Shown in pieces: positions 10,983 through 23,154 of a stretch of DNA of 64,000 nt. Origin of the DNA: Oxytricha trifallax (taxonomy: Eukaryota > Ciliophora > Spirotrichea > Sporadotrichida > Oxytrichidae). The stretch's first letter is position 1. Each line of letters begins with the position of its first letter. The position numbers and the translations under genes are program-made. Under the pieces are notes generated by a model. It was not told the origin of the DNA. It made no database searches and saw only the letters and a program-made list of their open reading frames with translations. The DNA lies in the NCBI GenBank assembly GCA_000711775.1, contig ARYC01017571.1, positions 56,149-120,148 on the forward strand. The letters run 5' to 3'.

Positions 10983-12455
10983 ATGGCAGGAGGGGCAACT
11001 TCTTAGTTTCTCAATGAGCTAAGCTAAATAAACTATATGGATAAAGACTTAATGGATACCTAAACTCCAATCATTAAAAATTTGTCAACTTCAAACCTAA
11101 TCTCAAAAACTACATTTCCTTAAATCCAGTAATAATTTTTGGATAAGTCGTTTCTAAACTAAACTGAATAAAAAATCGTGAATTAGTTATCTGGTGTTGG
11201 GACTAATTAACCTTAAGCTAATTTAAATGCCTCAGATTGGAAATCTTTCAGCAACGAGCTTATGAAAGATGATTAAAAGACTCAAATTAAAATTAAAAAC
11301 TAAAGAGTAATTGAGGGAAAGCAATTTGTTAAGAAGTAAATCTAAGAATGGAAAGTATAGCTCAAGGAGAGCTCTGGTTAAAAACTTAAAGATCTAGAAC
11401 ACTTCTTTAAAATGGACACTGGTCTACAAATTTTAGATATCAAGAAGTAACATGACCAAAAGCAAAGCGGATTTTTCACTGAAAGGAAAAGATCAGTTCA
11501 AGAATCCATTGATAAGACTGATCTGAATTAGACAAAAATAAGCAAAAAAAGCAAAAATCAAATGAGGATGAGTCTCGACTTTGTAAATACCGAGAGGAAT
11601 AAAAACCAAACTGTTCAAGAATTGCAATCAATGAAAATATTACACAATATTAAGTACTATAACTTCTTTAGAGATTTTCAGTTCCCTTAGTCCACTCAAG
11701 ATATTAAAGAGTTTATAAAACAATCTTAGAAGTAGAGACCATTTAAGTAAATCCACAAAATCCTTGAGAAGAGACTTTCTACCTACGAAGAAAAAGTAAA
11801 GGTGAAAATTGAAACCGACGAAACTATGATTAATTCTGAATAATAGTAATAACAACTACCCTACACCAAAAATGCTATTATGAATTAGAGAAATTAATAT
11901 GTAGTTCTCGAGGAATGGTTTAACTTCATGATAAAGAAGTATAACAACGAAAACTTTGAATAATTATTAGTAGTGGCATTTGCTATGGGCGACTTGATTC
12001 AAATGGAATTCTTAGCATGCAATCAAAAAGGTTAAGTTTTATTGAAAATTTTGCAATTTTTCCTGGGCAATCAATTAAGATGGCTTGATAAAGATGACTC
12101 TAAGGATAAGCTAATTTCAGACTTACAAACTTAACTTCGATATAAGAAAAAATTCATAAAAAGTTAAGAGGAAAAGATAAGAGATTTTAAACGAAAGGTA
12201 TAATCACTGGAAGACTTGATGGATGAACAGAAGTTTTAATATAAGTAACTTCTAGATAGAAATGAAATACTTGAGAGCAAATACTAGTATGAGCATAGAA
12301 TTATGGAATAGAAGTTTAATAAAGAAAGGGAATAGTTAAAAAAAGCTCATGATGAGTAAAAGTATAACATTTTATAAATATTCCAATAGCATAACGAAAT
12401 TGTAATATTAAACTAAATTAAATCTTTTAATAATAATAATTAGAGATTATTTTGA
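10983..12455 (+). CDS. Coiled-coil, Q-rich protein, 490 aa
   Basis: Uninterrupted ORF in the TGA-only code from ATG 10983 to TGA 12453-12455; standard-code translation is broken by dozens of TAA/TAG. The N-terminal third is low-complexity (N, Q, S, T, K). The last 150 residues (from about 12060) form a strong coiled coil: KKFIKSQEEKIRDFKRKV, KQLLDRNEILESKYQ, MEQKFNKEREQLKKAH. Only about 100 bp separate it from the LRR gene, with no recognisable promoter. I do not recognise the family. Whether a further 3' MDS exists beyond 12455 is unknown. Confidence 0.7.
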
Positions 12456-13103
12456 CTAATAATAAACGTTACGATAAATTTTGAATTGAATTTAGCTAAT
12501 ATGAAGTTTACAATTGATGAAACTATCTATTTTATTGTAAGAGCAGCATTCATTTTTTTTATTAATACTTAATTTAATATCAAATTAAATTAGATATTTC
12601 CTGCTAACTTTTCGAAAAATAATTGCATCCTAATCAGGGATCATGAAATAATTGATTTAATTATGAAGTATACCATTTGTAAAGTTATACAAAGTATCTT
12701 CAAATTAATATTAAATAATGTTATTTTTTTTTTATTTATAAACCTCATCTAAACAGATTTTAGTAATAAAATTATCGAAGGAAAAGAGATGAATTGAATA
12801 TAAATTTTAATCTAAGTTGATTTCAGTAAATATCTACAATTCATAGAATTCACGATAACAATTTAAATATTAATTTTGTATTACTCAAAAAAAAATACCT
12901 TAGTGCGAAATGCGGTTCCCAATCGTTAATCAAAGAATTATGCGAATTATACAATATAATCCTTTATTTTATTCACTAATGTTTGAGTTGTTTTCTTTAT
13001 ATTTTTGCCAATAAAAAATATATAATTATTAATTTCATTTATTATTCATGATATAGCATAACATATATTTTAATTATAAATCATTGAGGAAACCCTTTAA
13101 ACC
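12456..13103. other. AT-rich intergenic DNA
   Basis: About 650 bp, very AT-rich with homopolymer runs. No coding trace, RNA gene or inverted repeat noticed. Confidence 0.6.
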
Positions 13104-14645
13104 ATGGTTTAAATCAAGAATGACAGTTTAAAATAGCAACAAAAAACACAAAAAACTGATGACTCTCTTGGTTCTAGTGACGAAGATTTCATGTAACAAA
13201 GAGAAGATATTTATCAATAAAAATTAGGCCGCCAAGATAGCATGACTAAAGATTTAATGCAGAAAAATGCTGATATCAGGAAAAGTAAGAATGAGGCTAA
13301 TTCATTAAATTCTTAAGCTTAATAAACCAACTAAAAGCTTGGTTCTACAGCCTCAAGCTTCAAAATTATCTATGACAGTTAGGGCAACTAAATTTAATAG
13401 TAGTCTTTAGAAGTAGAAAAACCAAAGAGGAAAATGAGACTTAAAACATAGTTCAGGAAAGGCTCAGACGATTAAGTATTGGGAATAAAAGATCAAGAAA
13501 TATAGACTGACTAGAAGTATTACGTAGATGCTGAAACTTTAGTGGTGTCTAGAGAGTTGTCTAAAGATATATCCATTCAGGTTACTCCACCTATAATTTA
13601 CACATATACAGCTGATGTCCAAACTGATGATTTAACAAAGAACAGAGTTGACACTTCAGTTTAATGTGAGAAAGAGTTACTTGAGGCATTTGTTCAAAAC
13701 CAAGTAAACTTTGAACTTCATAAGATAAATGAATAGCAAAGAATACTTGATGAAATTAATGGAGAAAGCATTTCTGTAAATGAAGATATTGAAGGCTTTG
13801 AAATTGGTACTTAAAGAATGTCTTAAATTAATGGATTAAACACTGAGGGGCATCGTACTAAGTAAAACTTTCAAGTTGATCCTAAAACCATGAAAAATTC
13901 TGATTATGCTCAAAGATCTCAAGTTAACTTTTCCAGTGCAGTTGGCAAAAACATTTCACCTATGAAAGGAGTTTAGCAACATAAGCGAAATACTAGTGAG
14001 TCATAAGAATAGTTTTAATCGAAGTAAAATTAGTTCAAGTTATCTTAAAATACCCCTGTTTCCAAGTAAGTTACAGCATTGCAAAAAATGAAGTAAAATA
14101 TTTCCAAAGCAATAATTAAAAGTGTTGATGGGTCAGCCGCTTCTAGTTTTAGAAAAGCTACAACAATCGCTCCTAATAGTAAGTAACAATAAGATTAACA
14201 ATAAGTTCTAGAGATGATTAAAAATTTGGCTTTAACTAATTAAAACATAAAAGTTGATGAGATTTTAGAGTTGCTTCAAAACTAAGTGTTTAATAAATAA
14301 CAAAAAGACCAGGACTTGACAAAATCAATGACTTTAGCTAAATAATAGCCATAGTCTTAATTCAATCGAAAAGATCAATCTATCAGCTAAAATGAAATTT
14401 TTGTGAAAACAGGGGGAACAGATAAAAATAAGTTGCAAAATTAAAAATAGTCCATAACTGACTACAAATAAAGTGCTGATTAAACGAACAAGTCAACTAT
14501 AAATAAAACTATAAGCTTAGATAGTTTGGTTAATGGGGATATGGAATTAGAGCAAGTGATGAAATAATTTGAGTTCAGCTTGAAGTAGTCTAAAAGCCCT
14601 TTGCTAAACGCTCTACTAGATCAATAAGATGTCAAGAAATTATGA
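13104..14645 (+). CDS. Q/N/K-rich protein, 513 aa, unknown
   Basis: Single open frame from ATG 13104 to TGA 14643-14645 with no IES needed. Composition is polar, with many TAA/TAG Gln codons. Stretches such as DISIQVTPPIIYTYTADVQT and LLEAFVQNQVNFELHKINEQQ look like folded segments in otherwise disordered sequence. No domain, signal peptide or TM segment recognised. The next gene begins less than 100 bp downstream. Confidence 0.7.
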
Positions 14646-14729
14646 CGTTTTCTCTTAGTCTGGTTAAATAAATCAATATTAAATTTTGTTTATTAAGTGG
14701 AAAAAAATGCAAATGATAAATTTAGGTTC

Positions 14730-16990
14730 ATGAGAATGTTTATAATTTTAATTTTCATTTTTAAATTAAAAAATTAAGAGCATAACTTTCTTAGAAAAAA
14801 TTCATTGTTATCCATAAAAAAAAGTTCAATTAAAATAAATACCTCATTTACAAAGAACTAAATTAGAAATAAAAATCCTTACGCATTTCAATCCCCACTA
14901 TTATTTAGATTAGTACTGAATGAAGCTTCTAAATAATCAGAAAATAAAAATGTCGATGTGAATTAGAAAGTAAATTATGAAAATATAAACATGTAAGCAA
15001 ATGAGGGTTCAGATTACTAAAACATTTAAAGTAAGCTATCGGAAATCAACAAGTAGAAAACTATGTTCAATGGCGATCAGTAAAAGCTATTAACAAAAGA
15101 TTAATAGAATCTCATAAAAAATCATACTAGAAATCAGAGTAATTCACATTTGCCAAAACAAATAACTGAAGAGTCTTTGATTGATAGCTGCTACGAGGAT
15201 GAGATTAGAGATATGATGCTAAATGACAGTTAAATAGCAAAAGTTGAATTGCCAAAGATTTTGCTTAAAGCTACTGACAAATTTTAAAAGAGTTTGATTG
15301 AGCTTCCTAAAGATGAATATGGAGACTATATCTTGCATAATAACGACACAACTGATGAAAATACTACAAGAGTTTATAAGAGAGGCTAGCATTTGAAGTA
15401 ATGGATTGATCAAACCTTAAAAGAAAAAGATTTCTCAACGTAAATTGATTCTTAGATGAATTCAAACACTTTTAACATTAATATGACTGTCTCTAAAGTA
15501 GCTAAGGATCAAGGAACATAGACTAATTAAATGGCAGAGTTTGATAACTTAAAAAATCTTAAACTTTAGCAGATTCAATAAAACAAGGAGTCAAGTACAA
15601 ATTTAATTTAAGCCAGACATTTGAAAAATCAAGAGAGATTAATGAAAGATACTCAATCTCACATTAATTAGTCTTTACTTAAGAAAATAAATTCCCATAG
15701 ACATTAAAAGTCAGATGCTAATTTGAGAAACGGGAACTTGCTTGTAGCCAGAGACACTGCAGAGATTCGGAGATATTTAGATAGATCAAGCTCTGTTAAG
15801 AAGAAGCCAGCGACTCACTTCTTTCCTTTACCTCTAAACTTTGAGGTCGGTGCTTAGAAACCTCAAATTCATCCTATGACAATATTTAGCAACAGGTTGT
15901 TGGTGTCGTTAAGCAGGAATGAGATAGAATTCTTTGAGGGCGCTCAAACTATATCAATTAAGCTGCTTATAAAAACAATGAATACTTACCTCACAGATAA
16001 GGCTCACATAGGAAATGATCATTTGTCAGTGAAAAATCAATCACTTTCAGAATTCATTTATGATTAGTGTTATAATAAGTTTGGAATTCAAAAATTGGCA
16101 GAAAGGAAAATTAAGGAGGTATTTTTCACAATTTACAAAAATTACCAGAAATTTATAAAATGCATGTTTTTTGCTAAGATACTAGGGCTGAATTAAAACT
16201 CTAATAATTACTCTAACGATGATCTGTCTCTTATATATAGGGTCAACAAACTTCTAAATTAAAATATGATCAATTTATTGTTAATGTATTATTATTATTA
16301 AGTAAATTTATTATATATCCCTAAATAATCAGTAAGATAGATTTTATCTCTTAATAATTTTCTAGGAATGCTTTTGATTCACATAAACTACACCGTTACA
16401 ACTAATTGACTTTCGATAATGATCTAGTGAAGACAGATAATTTCGCTTAACTTTACCTAGAATATTTCTAAGCTTATTTATCCTAAAATGAAATTGAGGC
16501 ATTTTAGTAGGACCTTAGCACATACATAATAGATCAGAATAATTTACAGATTTTACCTGAGAATTTAAGCAAATTAGATTTTAAGGATTTCAAAATCAAA
16601 AGCGAAAAAGGATATGATATTATGGTTGTCAAATATCAACATATTAAAACTTAAATTCTTTAGTAACTTCTTTAAATTGGCATTCTACTCGAGTTTAGTG
16701 TCAAAGTTAGTAACACTTAAAAAATAAATTTATAATCAATCTAGTAGATCTACTTGAATTACCACAAATTTTAAGAACTTATACAAAAGGTATCAAGAAA
16801 ACTAAAAGTCTAAAATGAGGTAATAATCAACTACTTTGAAAAGAACAAATTTATTAATTATTATCACTAATAAGAAGATCATGCCAAAAGTCCTATATTG
16901 GTTCAAAGTGGATCAGTCAGCAAAAGTCACAATTACGTTATTGCTTTTGAGAAATTGCTAGCTTTTATTTTCAAGTATAATTTATTATGA
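14730..16990 (+). CDS. Large Q-rich protein with conserved C-terminal region, two MDSs
   Basis: The frame is open from about 14730 (the start codon is a guess) to TGA 16988-16990 after removing one IES (16242-16366). The N-terminal half is polar and disordered. The C-terminal half looks folded: HFFPLPLNFEVGAQKPQIHP, NRLLVSLSRNEIEFFEGAQT, KLLIKTMNTYLTDKAHIGND, then after the IES NAFDSHKLHRYNQLTFDND and QILQQLLQIGILLEFSVKV. Family not recognised; about 710 aa. Confidence 0.75.
16242..16366 (+). other. IES, 125 bp, TAGG pointer
   Basis: TAGG at 16238-16241 and 16363-16366. Removal joins SLIYR to NAFDSHKLH in frame. The 5' edge GTCAAC is a poor splice donor, so IES is preferred over intron. Confidence 0.7.
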
Positions 16991-17075
16991 ATAAGTAATT
17001 TTTAAATTAATTAATTTCATAAAATGAAGAAGATAAGTTCATAATTTTATAACAAGGAGATATAAATTATCAAAA

Positions 17076-19463
17076 ATGAAAAAATTGGAAAATTATTCTA
17101 AAAGTGGTGATGACTCACCAACATCTTTGGACATGTCACCTATACATTAAATGCCAGCGGTTAGACACGACACTTTAAAGAAACTGAAAAGATACTAGAT
17201 TCAAGTTTTTATAATCACTTATTTCGCTTATATTTGTACTCACATCTAAAGAGAATTTTGGGCTATGAGTAAAGAGCATATAAAGACTTAGTTAGGCTTT
17301 GAGGATAATTAACTATCGAATTTCGATTTTGCTTAATTGCTAATGTACTCTATAAGTGTATTTTCTCTTGGTGTAATTGGTGATACTTTGAACAAGAAAA
17401 TCCTTCTTACTAGCTTATATTTATCATGTGCTATTCTTTATTGTTTACAGGGACTTGGAGGTAGTTTAGCTATTAAATAAGAGTGGTATTATTACATGGT
17501 TTTCATTTTAGTTGGCTTTAGTACATCCTTGATTTTTCCAAGTTTTGTAGCAATATTAGGGGAGTGGTTTCCCAAAAAACGCAGAGGAGCTATTATAGGT
17601 TTATGGGCAACTTGTATAAATATCGGGAATATAATAGGCGTTTAGCTCGCATCCGGTCTCTTAAAAATATTTGGAGAAGACAATTGGCAAGGTTTAATGT
17701 ATACTGTCGGGGCTTTAATGCTAATATTCGCTATAATATTTGTATTCTTGCTTCAACCAGACCCTGAATAGTTAGGACTAAGTATTGATGAAAATTAAGA
17801 ATTGGAGATTAAGTAATAGGGATATCTAAAAGTTGAAAATTAAGCGCAGTATTTACTTTAAAATAAGACGTTAGAAACTAATTAAATTAAGGATGGTAAA
17901 GCGAATTAAGCTATTTGAGAGTAAGTTTGAATAATTAATCAAAATTGTATATAGATTTAATGTATAGATGAAGCAAGATTAAGTCTTAATAAGTTGAGAA
18001 TATAGGGATCTTTTACAATAAGGTTCTACTGAGACTGTCGACACATCTTAGAGATCGATGCTAGTTTGGAACCTCATCCTTCGTTCATCAAAAGTAGCTC
18101 ATCATATCGTTGAATAGTTGTAATCTCGATCACATCTCCATTTAAGACTGCCAATCAGTAGATCCTTTGAGAGGCCAAACCTACATTTTTACTCTTTGAT
18201 TTTTAATAATTTTGATTAGTTTTATTAAGTTAATTAGGCTGATTAAAACTTATAAAGTTTTAATGCTTTTAAAATAATAATCATGTTAATCGTTTTATCT
18301 ATAGAGAAATTTTATTAAAGATGTCTGGTTTAATTTTTTATTAAATATGTTTAATTAAAGCTCAGCCTAATTAACTTAATAAAACTAATCAAAATTATTA
18401 AAAATCAAAGAGTAAAAATGGAGGTTTGGCCTCTCAAAGGATCTACTGATTGGCAGTCTTAAATGGAGATGTGAACGAGATTACAAATATTCAACGATAT
18501 GATGAGCTACTTTTGATGCATGAAGGATGAGGTTCCAAACTAGCACCGATCTCTAAGATGTGTCGACAGTCTCAGTAGAACCTTATTGTAAAAGATCCCT
18601 ATATTCTCAACTTATTAAGACTTAATCTTGCTTCATCTATACATTAAATCTATATACAATTTTGATTAATTATTCAAACTTACTCTCAAATAGCTTAATT
18701 CGCTTTAAAAAGCTCAATTTTTTCACAGCCTGGCTAGTACCAAGAGTATTTCTATATTCAGCAACTCTTTTTTGTGCAAAATTAGCAGTCTATTCTATGC
18801 TACTATAATTACCTTCGTTTTTGAAATAAGAGCTAAATTATTCTGATTAATAGAGAGCTAATGTTAGCACGTGCTTCGATTCAGGAGCTATATTTGGAAG
18901 CATAATATTGGGGTATTTATCTGACAAGATTTACAGTAAAAGGTCTCCTGTAACATTTTTAGGAATAATAAACATATTTAATCATTCTCTAATTTATTTA
19001 ATGCATAGATTTGTTTTGAGCCTTTGATTATTTTTATTTGGTTTTATGTGCCTCAGCAATTAGTTTCACAATAACATATACTTATCAAAATCTATTTATC
19101 GGTATCTATTTCATGATATTTTTGCTTGGCTTTTTCATTTCAGGCTTGTGCAATATGATAAATGCCTCAGTAGCAGCAGATTTAGGAAAATAACCTTCCT
19201 TATCTAATAACCCAAAGGCTCTCTGCACTGTGGCCAGTGTCGTAGATGGAAGCGGGGCTCTAGGGTCAGCAATCGGAAGTTTAATAATTGGAGCAACTAA
19301 GAAATAATTTGGTTGGAGAGATGGCTTTTGGTTAGTAATTAGCATAGACATTTTGTTTGCTATTGTTCCACTTGCCAAGATTTTGGCTTAGGAATTAATC
19401 TAGATTAAAGAAATAATAAGAGAAGAAAAAAAAGTCAAAGAATAGTAATTGAATTATATGTGA
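17076..19463 (+). CDS. Major-facilitator transporter, SLC37 (sugar-phosphate exchanger)-like, copy 1
   Basis: 507 aa after removing a foldback IES and a 55-bp IES. ATG 17076, TGA 19461-19463. Twelve-TM MFS pattern: first half has YFAYICTHIQREFWAMSK, LGVIGDTLNKKILLTSLYL, FPSFVAILGEWFPKKRRGAI and IGLWATCINIGNIIGVQLAS (the G-x3-D and FP/RG loop signatures). Second half has AWLVPRVFLYSATLFCAKLA, DSGAIFGSIILGYLSDKIYS, VVDGSGALGSAIGSLIIG. The central loop is polar. The W(F/L)P-KKRRG and second-half GYLSDK motifs match the organophosphate:phosphate antiporter superfamily, SLC37/GlpT type. Substrate cannot be told. Tandem neighbour of a paralogue. Confidence 0.85.
17899..18707. mobile_element. Foldback element / IES at a TA inside the transporter gene
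   Basis: Two arms of about 370-390 bp are near-perfect inverted copies: AAGCGAATTAAGCTATTTG at 17899 and its complement ending at 18705, with a 70-150 bp AT-rich loop around 18240-18370. Flanked by TA at 17897-17898 and 18706-18707. Excision leaving one TA gives GGT AAA AAG CTC and an uninterrupted MFS frame. No ORF inside. Structure fits a non-autonomous Tc1/mariner-type foldback or MITE. Confidence 0.9.
18980..19034 (+). other. IES, 55 bp, TTT pointer
   Basis: TTT at 18977-18979 and 19032-19034, in phase. Removal joins FLGIINIF to YLVLCASAISFT and completes a TM segment; retention hits TGA. Confidence 0.65.
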
Positions 19464-20043
19464 AAATGTTATAATTGTGTAAAAATAGATAATTTATTTA
19501 TTTCTCAAGTTTGTTTGAATTTTCCTGCCAAAAAAATTAAAAATAATTTTATTTACTAAAAATTAGACAATAAACTTATTAATCATTACTTTAATATCCC
19601 TCATCTATTTAAAAATTTATTTTTAATTATAATATTAAGGTTTACATCTATCCCCTTAATCTTATTAAATGCTAAAAAATATATAAAATAAAATTTTTTA
19701 ATTACTAATTAATGAAATTTTTCTTTAAAACACTAATATCCTTATTATCAAGAAATGAGACTTTATTGATATTTAAATAAGTAAATTTATTCATATATGA
19801 TGATTAAATTTTAGGATAGTGATAAAAATTTTACATTTTTATGTATGCGGCAGGAAACTCTTTTTGGATCAGGAAACTTCCCTCATGTGTGCACATATCA
19901 ATTTGGTGATAGGAAATTTCCTAAGGGTGAATAAAACTTCCCCCCTCAAGTTTTATTGCATTTTTTTTATCTTAGTCATAATTGATCATAACTGATGATG
20001 TAACCAAAGAATAAATATATTTTCAATTTCAATTATCATTAAA
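19464..20043. other. Intergenic DNA with GGCAGGAAACTTCCC-type repeats
   Basis: AT-rich. At 19820-19955 it carries several copies of the same quasi-palindrome seen at 9470-9529: cggcaggaaactc, tcaggaaacttccctc, ataggaaatttcc, aaaacttcccccc. The leading words (acatttttatgtatg) also match those before the 9470 copy, so this is a dispersed repeat and not chance. No gene seen. Confidence 0.65.
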
Positions 20044-22436
20044 ATGAAAGCTTACAAATTGAATAAATCCAACTTAAGTACAAAAAATAACGATGACAAT
20101 ATCTCAGATATATAGATAGAATTAGAGAGATATAACTACAACCCATCCTAAACCATACTACATAATTAATTACCGAGGAGTTAATCAGACGATTTAATGA
20201 TGCCAGAGCATAGTTTTAATAAGAATCTTTAAAGAGAAGTATAATTTAATCCTTAAGAATTTGATGAAAATCATCACTAATAAGTTCAAGAAGCTCCACT
20301 ATAACAGAATGATAAAGGCATTTAATCAATGAATGTGCTGAAAGAATAGATAAAAGTCTTCGCCATAGTTTATGTCTCGTATATTTACATTCACATCTAT
20401 CGTGAATTTTGGTCAATGAGTAAGAAAGCTTTATTACAACAATCTCATTCAAAATTCGATGAGGAAACTCTTGCCAGTTTCGATACAGCATATTTGTTTG
20501 TCTACTCGGTGGCTACTTTTGTAGGAGGGGTTGTAGGGGATATTTATGATCTCAGAAAATTATTAAGTTTTTCAATGTTTATGCTAAGTTTAAGTTACTT
20601 CGCTCTTGGGTTGGGAGGATACAGCGATATCGAGGATCCTGCTTATTACTATTACTTTTTAATAGTCAACTTTATTATAAAAGAAGTGAGTAATTAATGA
20701 GTTTTAAAATTATTATTACTATATTGTATTTTTCTTTATTGGAATCTTCTCTTCACCAATGTTTCCATCAATTATACACTTATTGGGCAGTTGGTTTTCA
20801 TAAACAAATCGTGGTCTAATCTTGGGACTTTGGGCGACTAGTGCCAACATCGGTAACATTATTGAAAATTAAACATCTAATTTTATTATAAATTTTCTAT
20901 TAATTTTGTGATTATTGGAGTGTAAGTGGCAGCAATCTTATTAAGAATATATAACAACCAGTGGTATCACTTATTTTTCACAATTTCAGGTCTCATACTA
21001 TTTGGTTCATTAATAGTATTTGTCTTTCTAAAATCTTATCCTGAAGATTGCAATATTACAATCTCTGAAACAGAAAATGGCGAACTTCATAATTAATTAA
21101 ATTATTATAATGATTATTATGAATTTTCTTAAGCATAGTAAAATTCTTATTTTGTCATTAATGAATAATGAGTAGGGTGAATAGTAATAAGAACAAAAAT
21201 TCATACAAGTAAAAGAAGAGAAATCTTCAGATAGAGAGAAATAAAGCTAAAACTAAAAACTTATAGAAATATAAATAATTATTGTAAATATTTATTATTA
21301 TTATTAAAACTGGTAGATAAGTGATTAAAGTCCAAGTGGTGGTAAAGTTAAGATTTTTAGAATAGGGGGAGACGATGAGGATGAAGAATTGGACGAAAAA
21401 GTTCAATAAAAGCAGTAATTATAGAATTAAGTTTCTTCTGATTAGCCTTCTTTAGCATTAAATACTAGTTTGAATATCTAAGCACATCAAAAATCTCTAC
21501 ATCAATTAAAATGATATAAGTATAGCGTGAAGACACTTTTTATATTAATTACATAATTCATAATCAATCAGGTTAAAGAATAACATTTTGGAAAGCATGG
21601 CTACTACCAAGAGTTTTCCTTTATGCCTCTACATTATTTTGCATTAAATTGGCAGTAAATTCTATGTTACTCTGGCTGCCACTGCTCCTCAAAGAATATT
21701 TGAACTATCAGACCTATCAAATTGCAAATCTCTCCTCATTTTTCGATTCAGGAGCTATCCTTGGAAGTTTTTCATTGGGATATCTCTCTGATAAATTATA
21801 TTCTAAAAGATCACCAATTGCATTTATGGCTATAATAGGAGCATCAATAATTGGATTTACCATTAATAGTAACCTCTAGACGATCATATATAAAATCTTA
21901 TTTAAATGTTTACTTTTACTCACAAATATTTGAATGAATTGAGTATTACTTATTTGTGTAAATGGTAGGATTTGTATATTTTTGTAGATCTCTATTCCAT
22001 ATTTTTCGGTGCTAATGTTTTTCTTTGGCTTTATAGTGTCTGGTTTAAACAATATAATCTCAGCTTCTTGTGCAGCAGACATTGGTAAGCAATCTTCACT
22101 AAAAAACAATCAGAGATCTCAGGGCACTGTAGCTGGTATCATAGATGGAAGTGGAAGTTTAGGCAGTGCTTTTGGCTAGATAGTCATTGGAGAGAGCGTT
22201 AAAAATTGGGGTTGGGATAAATTCATGCTAATTATAAGTATTGATATCACTCTCACTATGATTCCTATGTTTATAATTCAATTAAAATATATATTTATAG
22301 GTTTATTAATAATTATAATTAGATTGCTTTAGATAATATTTAAATTAATTATAGGATATTAGTGACAGAATTGAAAGAAATTTATTATATTATTAGATCT
22401 AAAAGGCAAATTAAAGACTGAATAAATTGTGATTTT
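20044..22436 (+). CDS. Major-facilitator transporter, SLC37-like, copy 2
   Basis: Paralogue of the preceding gene, same strand. ATG 20044; N-terminal polar region of about 110 aa, then VSYIYIHIYREFWSMSKKAL, VATFVGGVVGDIYDLRKLL, FSSPMFPSIIHLLGSWFSQ, RGLILGLWATSANIGNII, GVQVAAILLRIYNNQW. Long acidic central loop (IGGDDEDEELDEKV). Second half: FWKAWLLPRVFLYASTLF, FDSGAILGSFSLGYLSDKLY, GIIDGSGSLGSAFGQIVIG. At least four IESs break it (20677-20725, 20865-20917, one near 21490-21570, 21881-21988). The junction around 21090-21180 and the last MDS (about 22350-22436, TGA 22434) are not firmly resolved. Confidence 0.8.
20677..20725 (+). other. IES, 49 bp, TATT pointer
   Basis: TATT at 20673-20676 and 20722-20725, in phase; joins FLIVNFI to VFFFIGIFSSP. 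Confidence 0.65.
20865..20917 (+). other. IES, 53 bp, ATTATTG pointer
   Basis: ATTATTG at 20858-20864 and 20911-20917. Removal restores NIGNIIGVQVAA, matching copy 1 (NIGNIIGVQLAS), which has no IES there. Confidence 0.85.
21881..21988 (+). other. IES, 108 bp, TAGA pointer
   Basis: TAGA at 21877-21880 and 21985-21988, in phase. Joins TINSNLQ to ISIPYFSVLMFFFGF and completes a TM helix. Confidence 0.75.
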
Positions 22437-23008
22437 ATATTTATTAGATTAACTTTATCCAATATTTCTCATTTTAATCTGTAGAGTTAAAAAAGAGATA
22501 TTCGCTTAGTGCAAACTATACATAAAAAATATTTCTAAGAATTCTATAAGCATTTTGTAAATAGACTCTAATGAAATTTACTTATTTGTTTAAAATAATT
22601 AATGACAAAAGAAAAATAATTCATTAAAAGTATGAAATGATTTATTATAAATTATTTAATTTAGATTTTAAATTATTATATCTTTATTAAATAACTTTTT
22701 ATAATCTTTTTTTTATAGATTCTGTATAGAATTTTCTTAAATTAATTCAAAATCTATGTTTAAATCAAACCTATTAAATACAATATTGATAAGTATATTT
22801 ATTTATTTATTTTAATTATGATATATTTTCAATTATTAAAAATCCGTTAATCTGTAAATAAGTTACTGTTAATATTTTATAACTTTAATTCATTATTTAT
22901 TATTATATATTTTTTATAAATCATATATTTTTAATAATTTATATTACTTCCATTCATAAATATTTTATTTTTTAACTATAAATTCACAAAAATATTATAT
23001 TATACATT
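22437..23008. other. Very AT-rich spacer between transporter gene and TBE copy B
   Basis: About 570 bp of A/T runs. An open frame exists on the minus strand only because TGA is rare here. Nothing convincing. Confidence 0.5.
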
Positions 23009-23154
23009 CAAAACCCCTAAACCCTTTCAGTAGTTTGATTGGGTTTTTGATTGATAAAAGTAGACTATTAGTGCATACTTTATTAGGGTTTTAATAGGGA
23101 TTAATGTTTAAATGTAATGTATAGTAGTGTGTATTAGAGGGGTTTTATTTTTAC

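Noticed and set aside
16242..16366. GT-AG intron
   Set aside because: The donor GTCAAC is atypical, and a TAGG direct repeat at both edges explains the join better as an IES.
19106..19378. 90-aa minus-strand ORF
   Set aside because: Antisense shadow of the transporter second half, which has clear MFS motifs on the plus strand.
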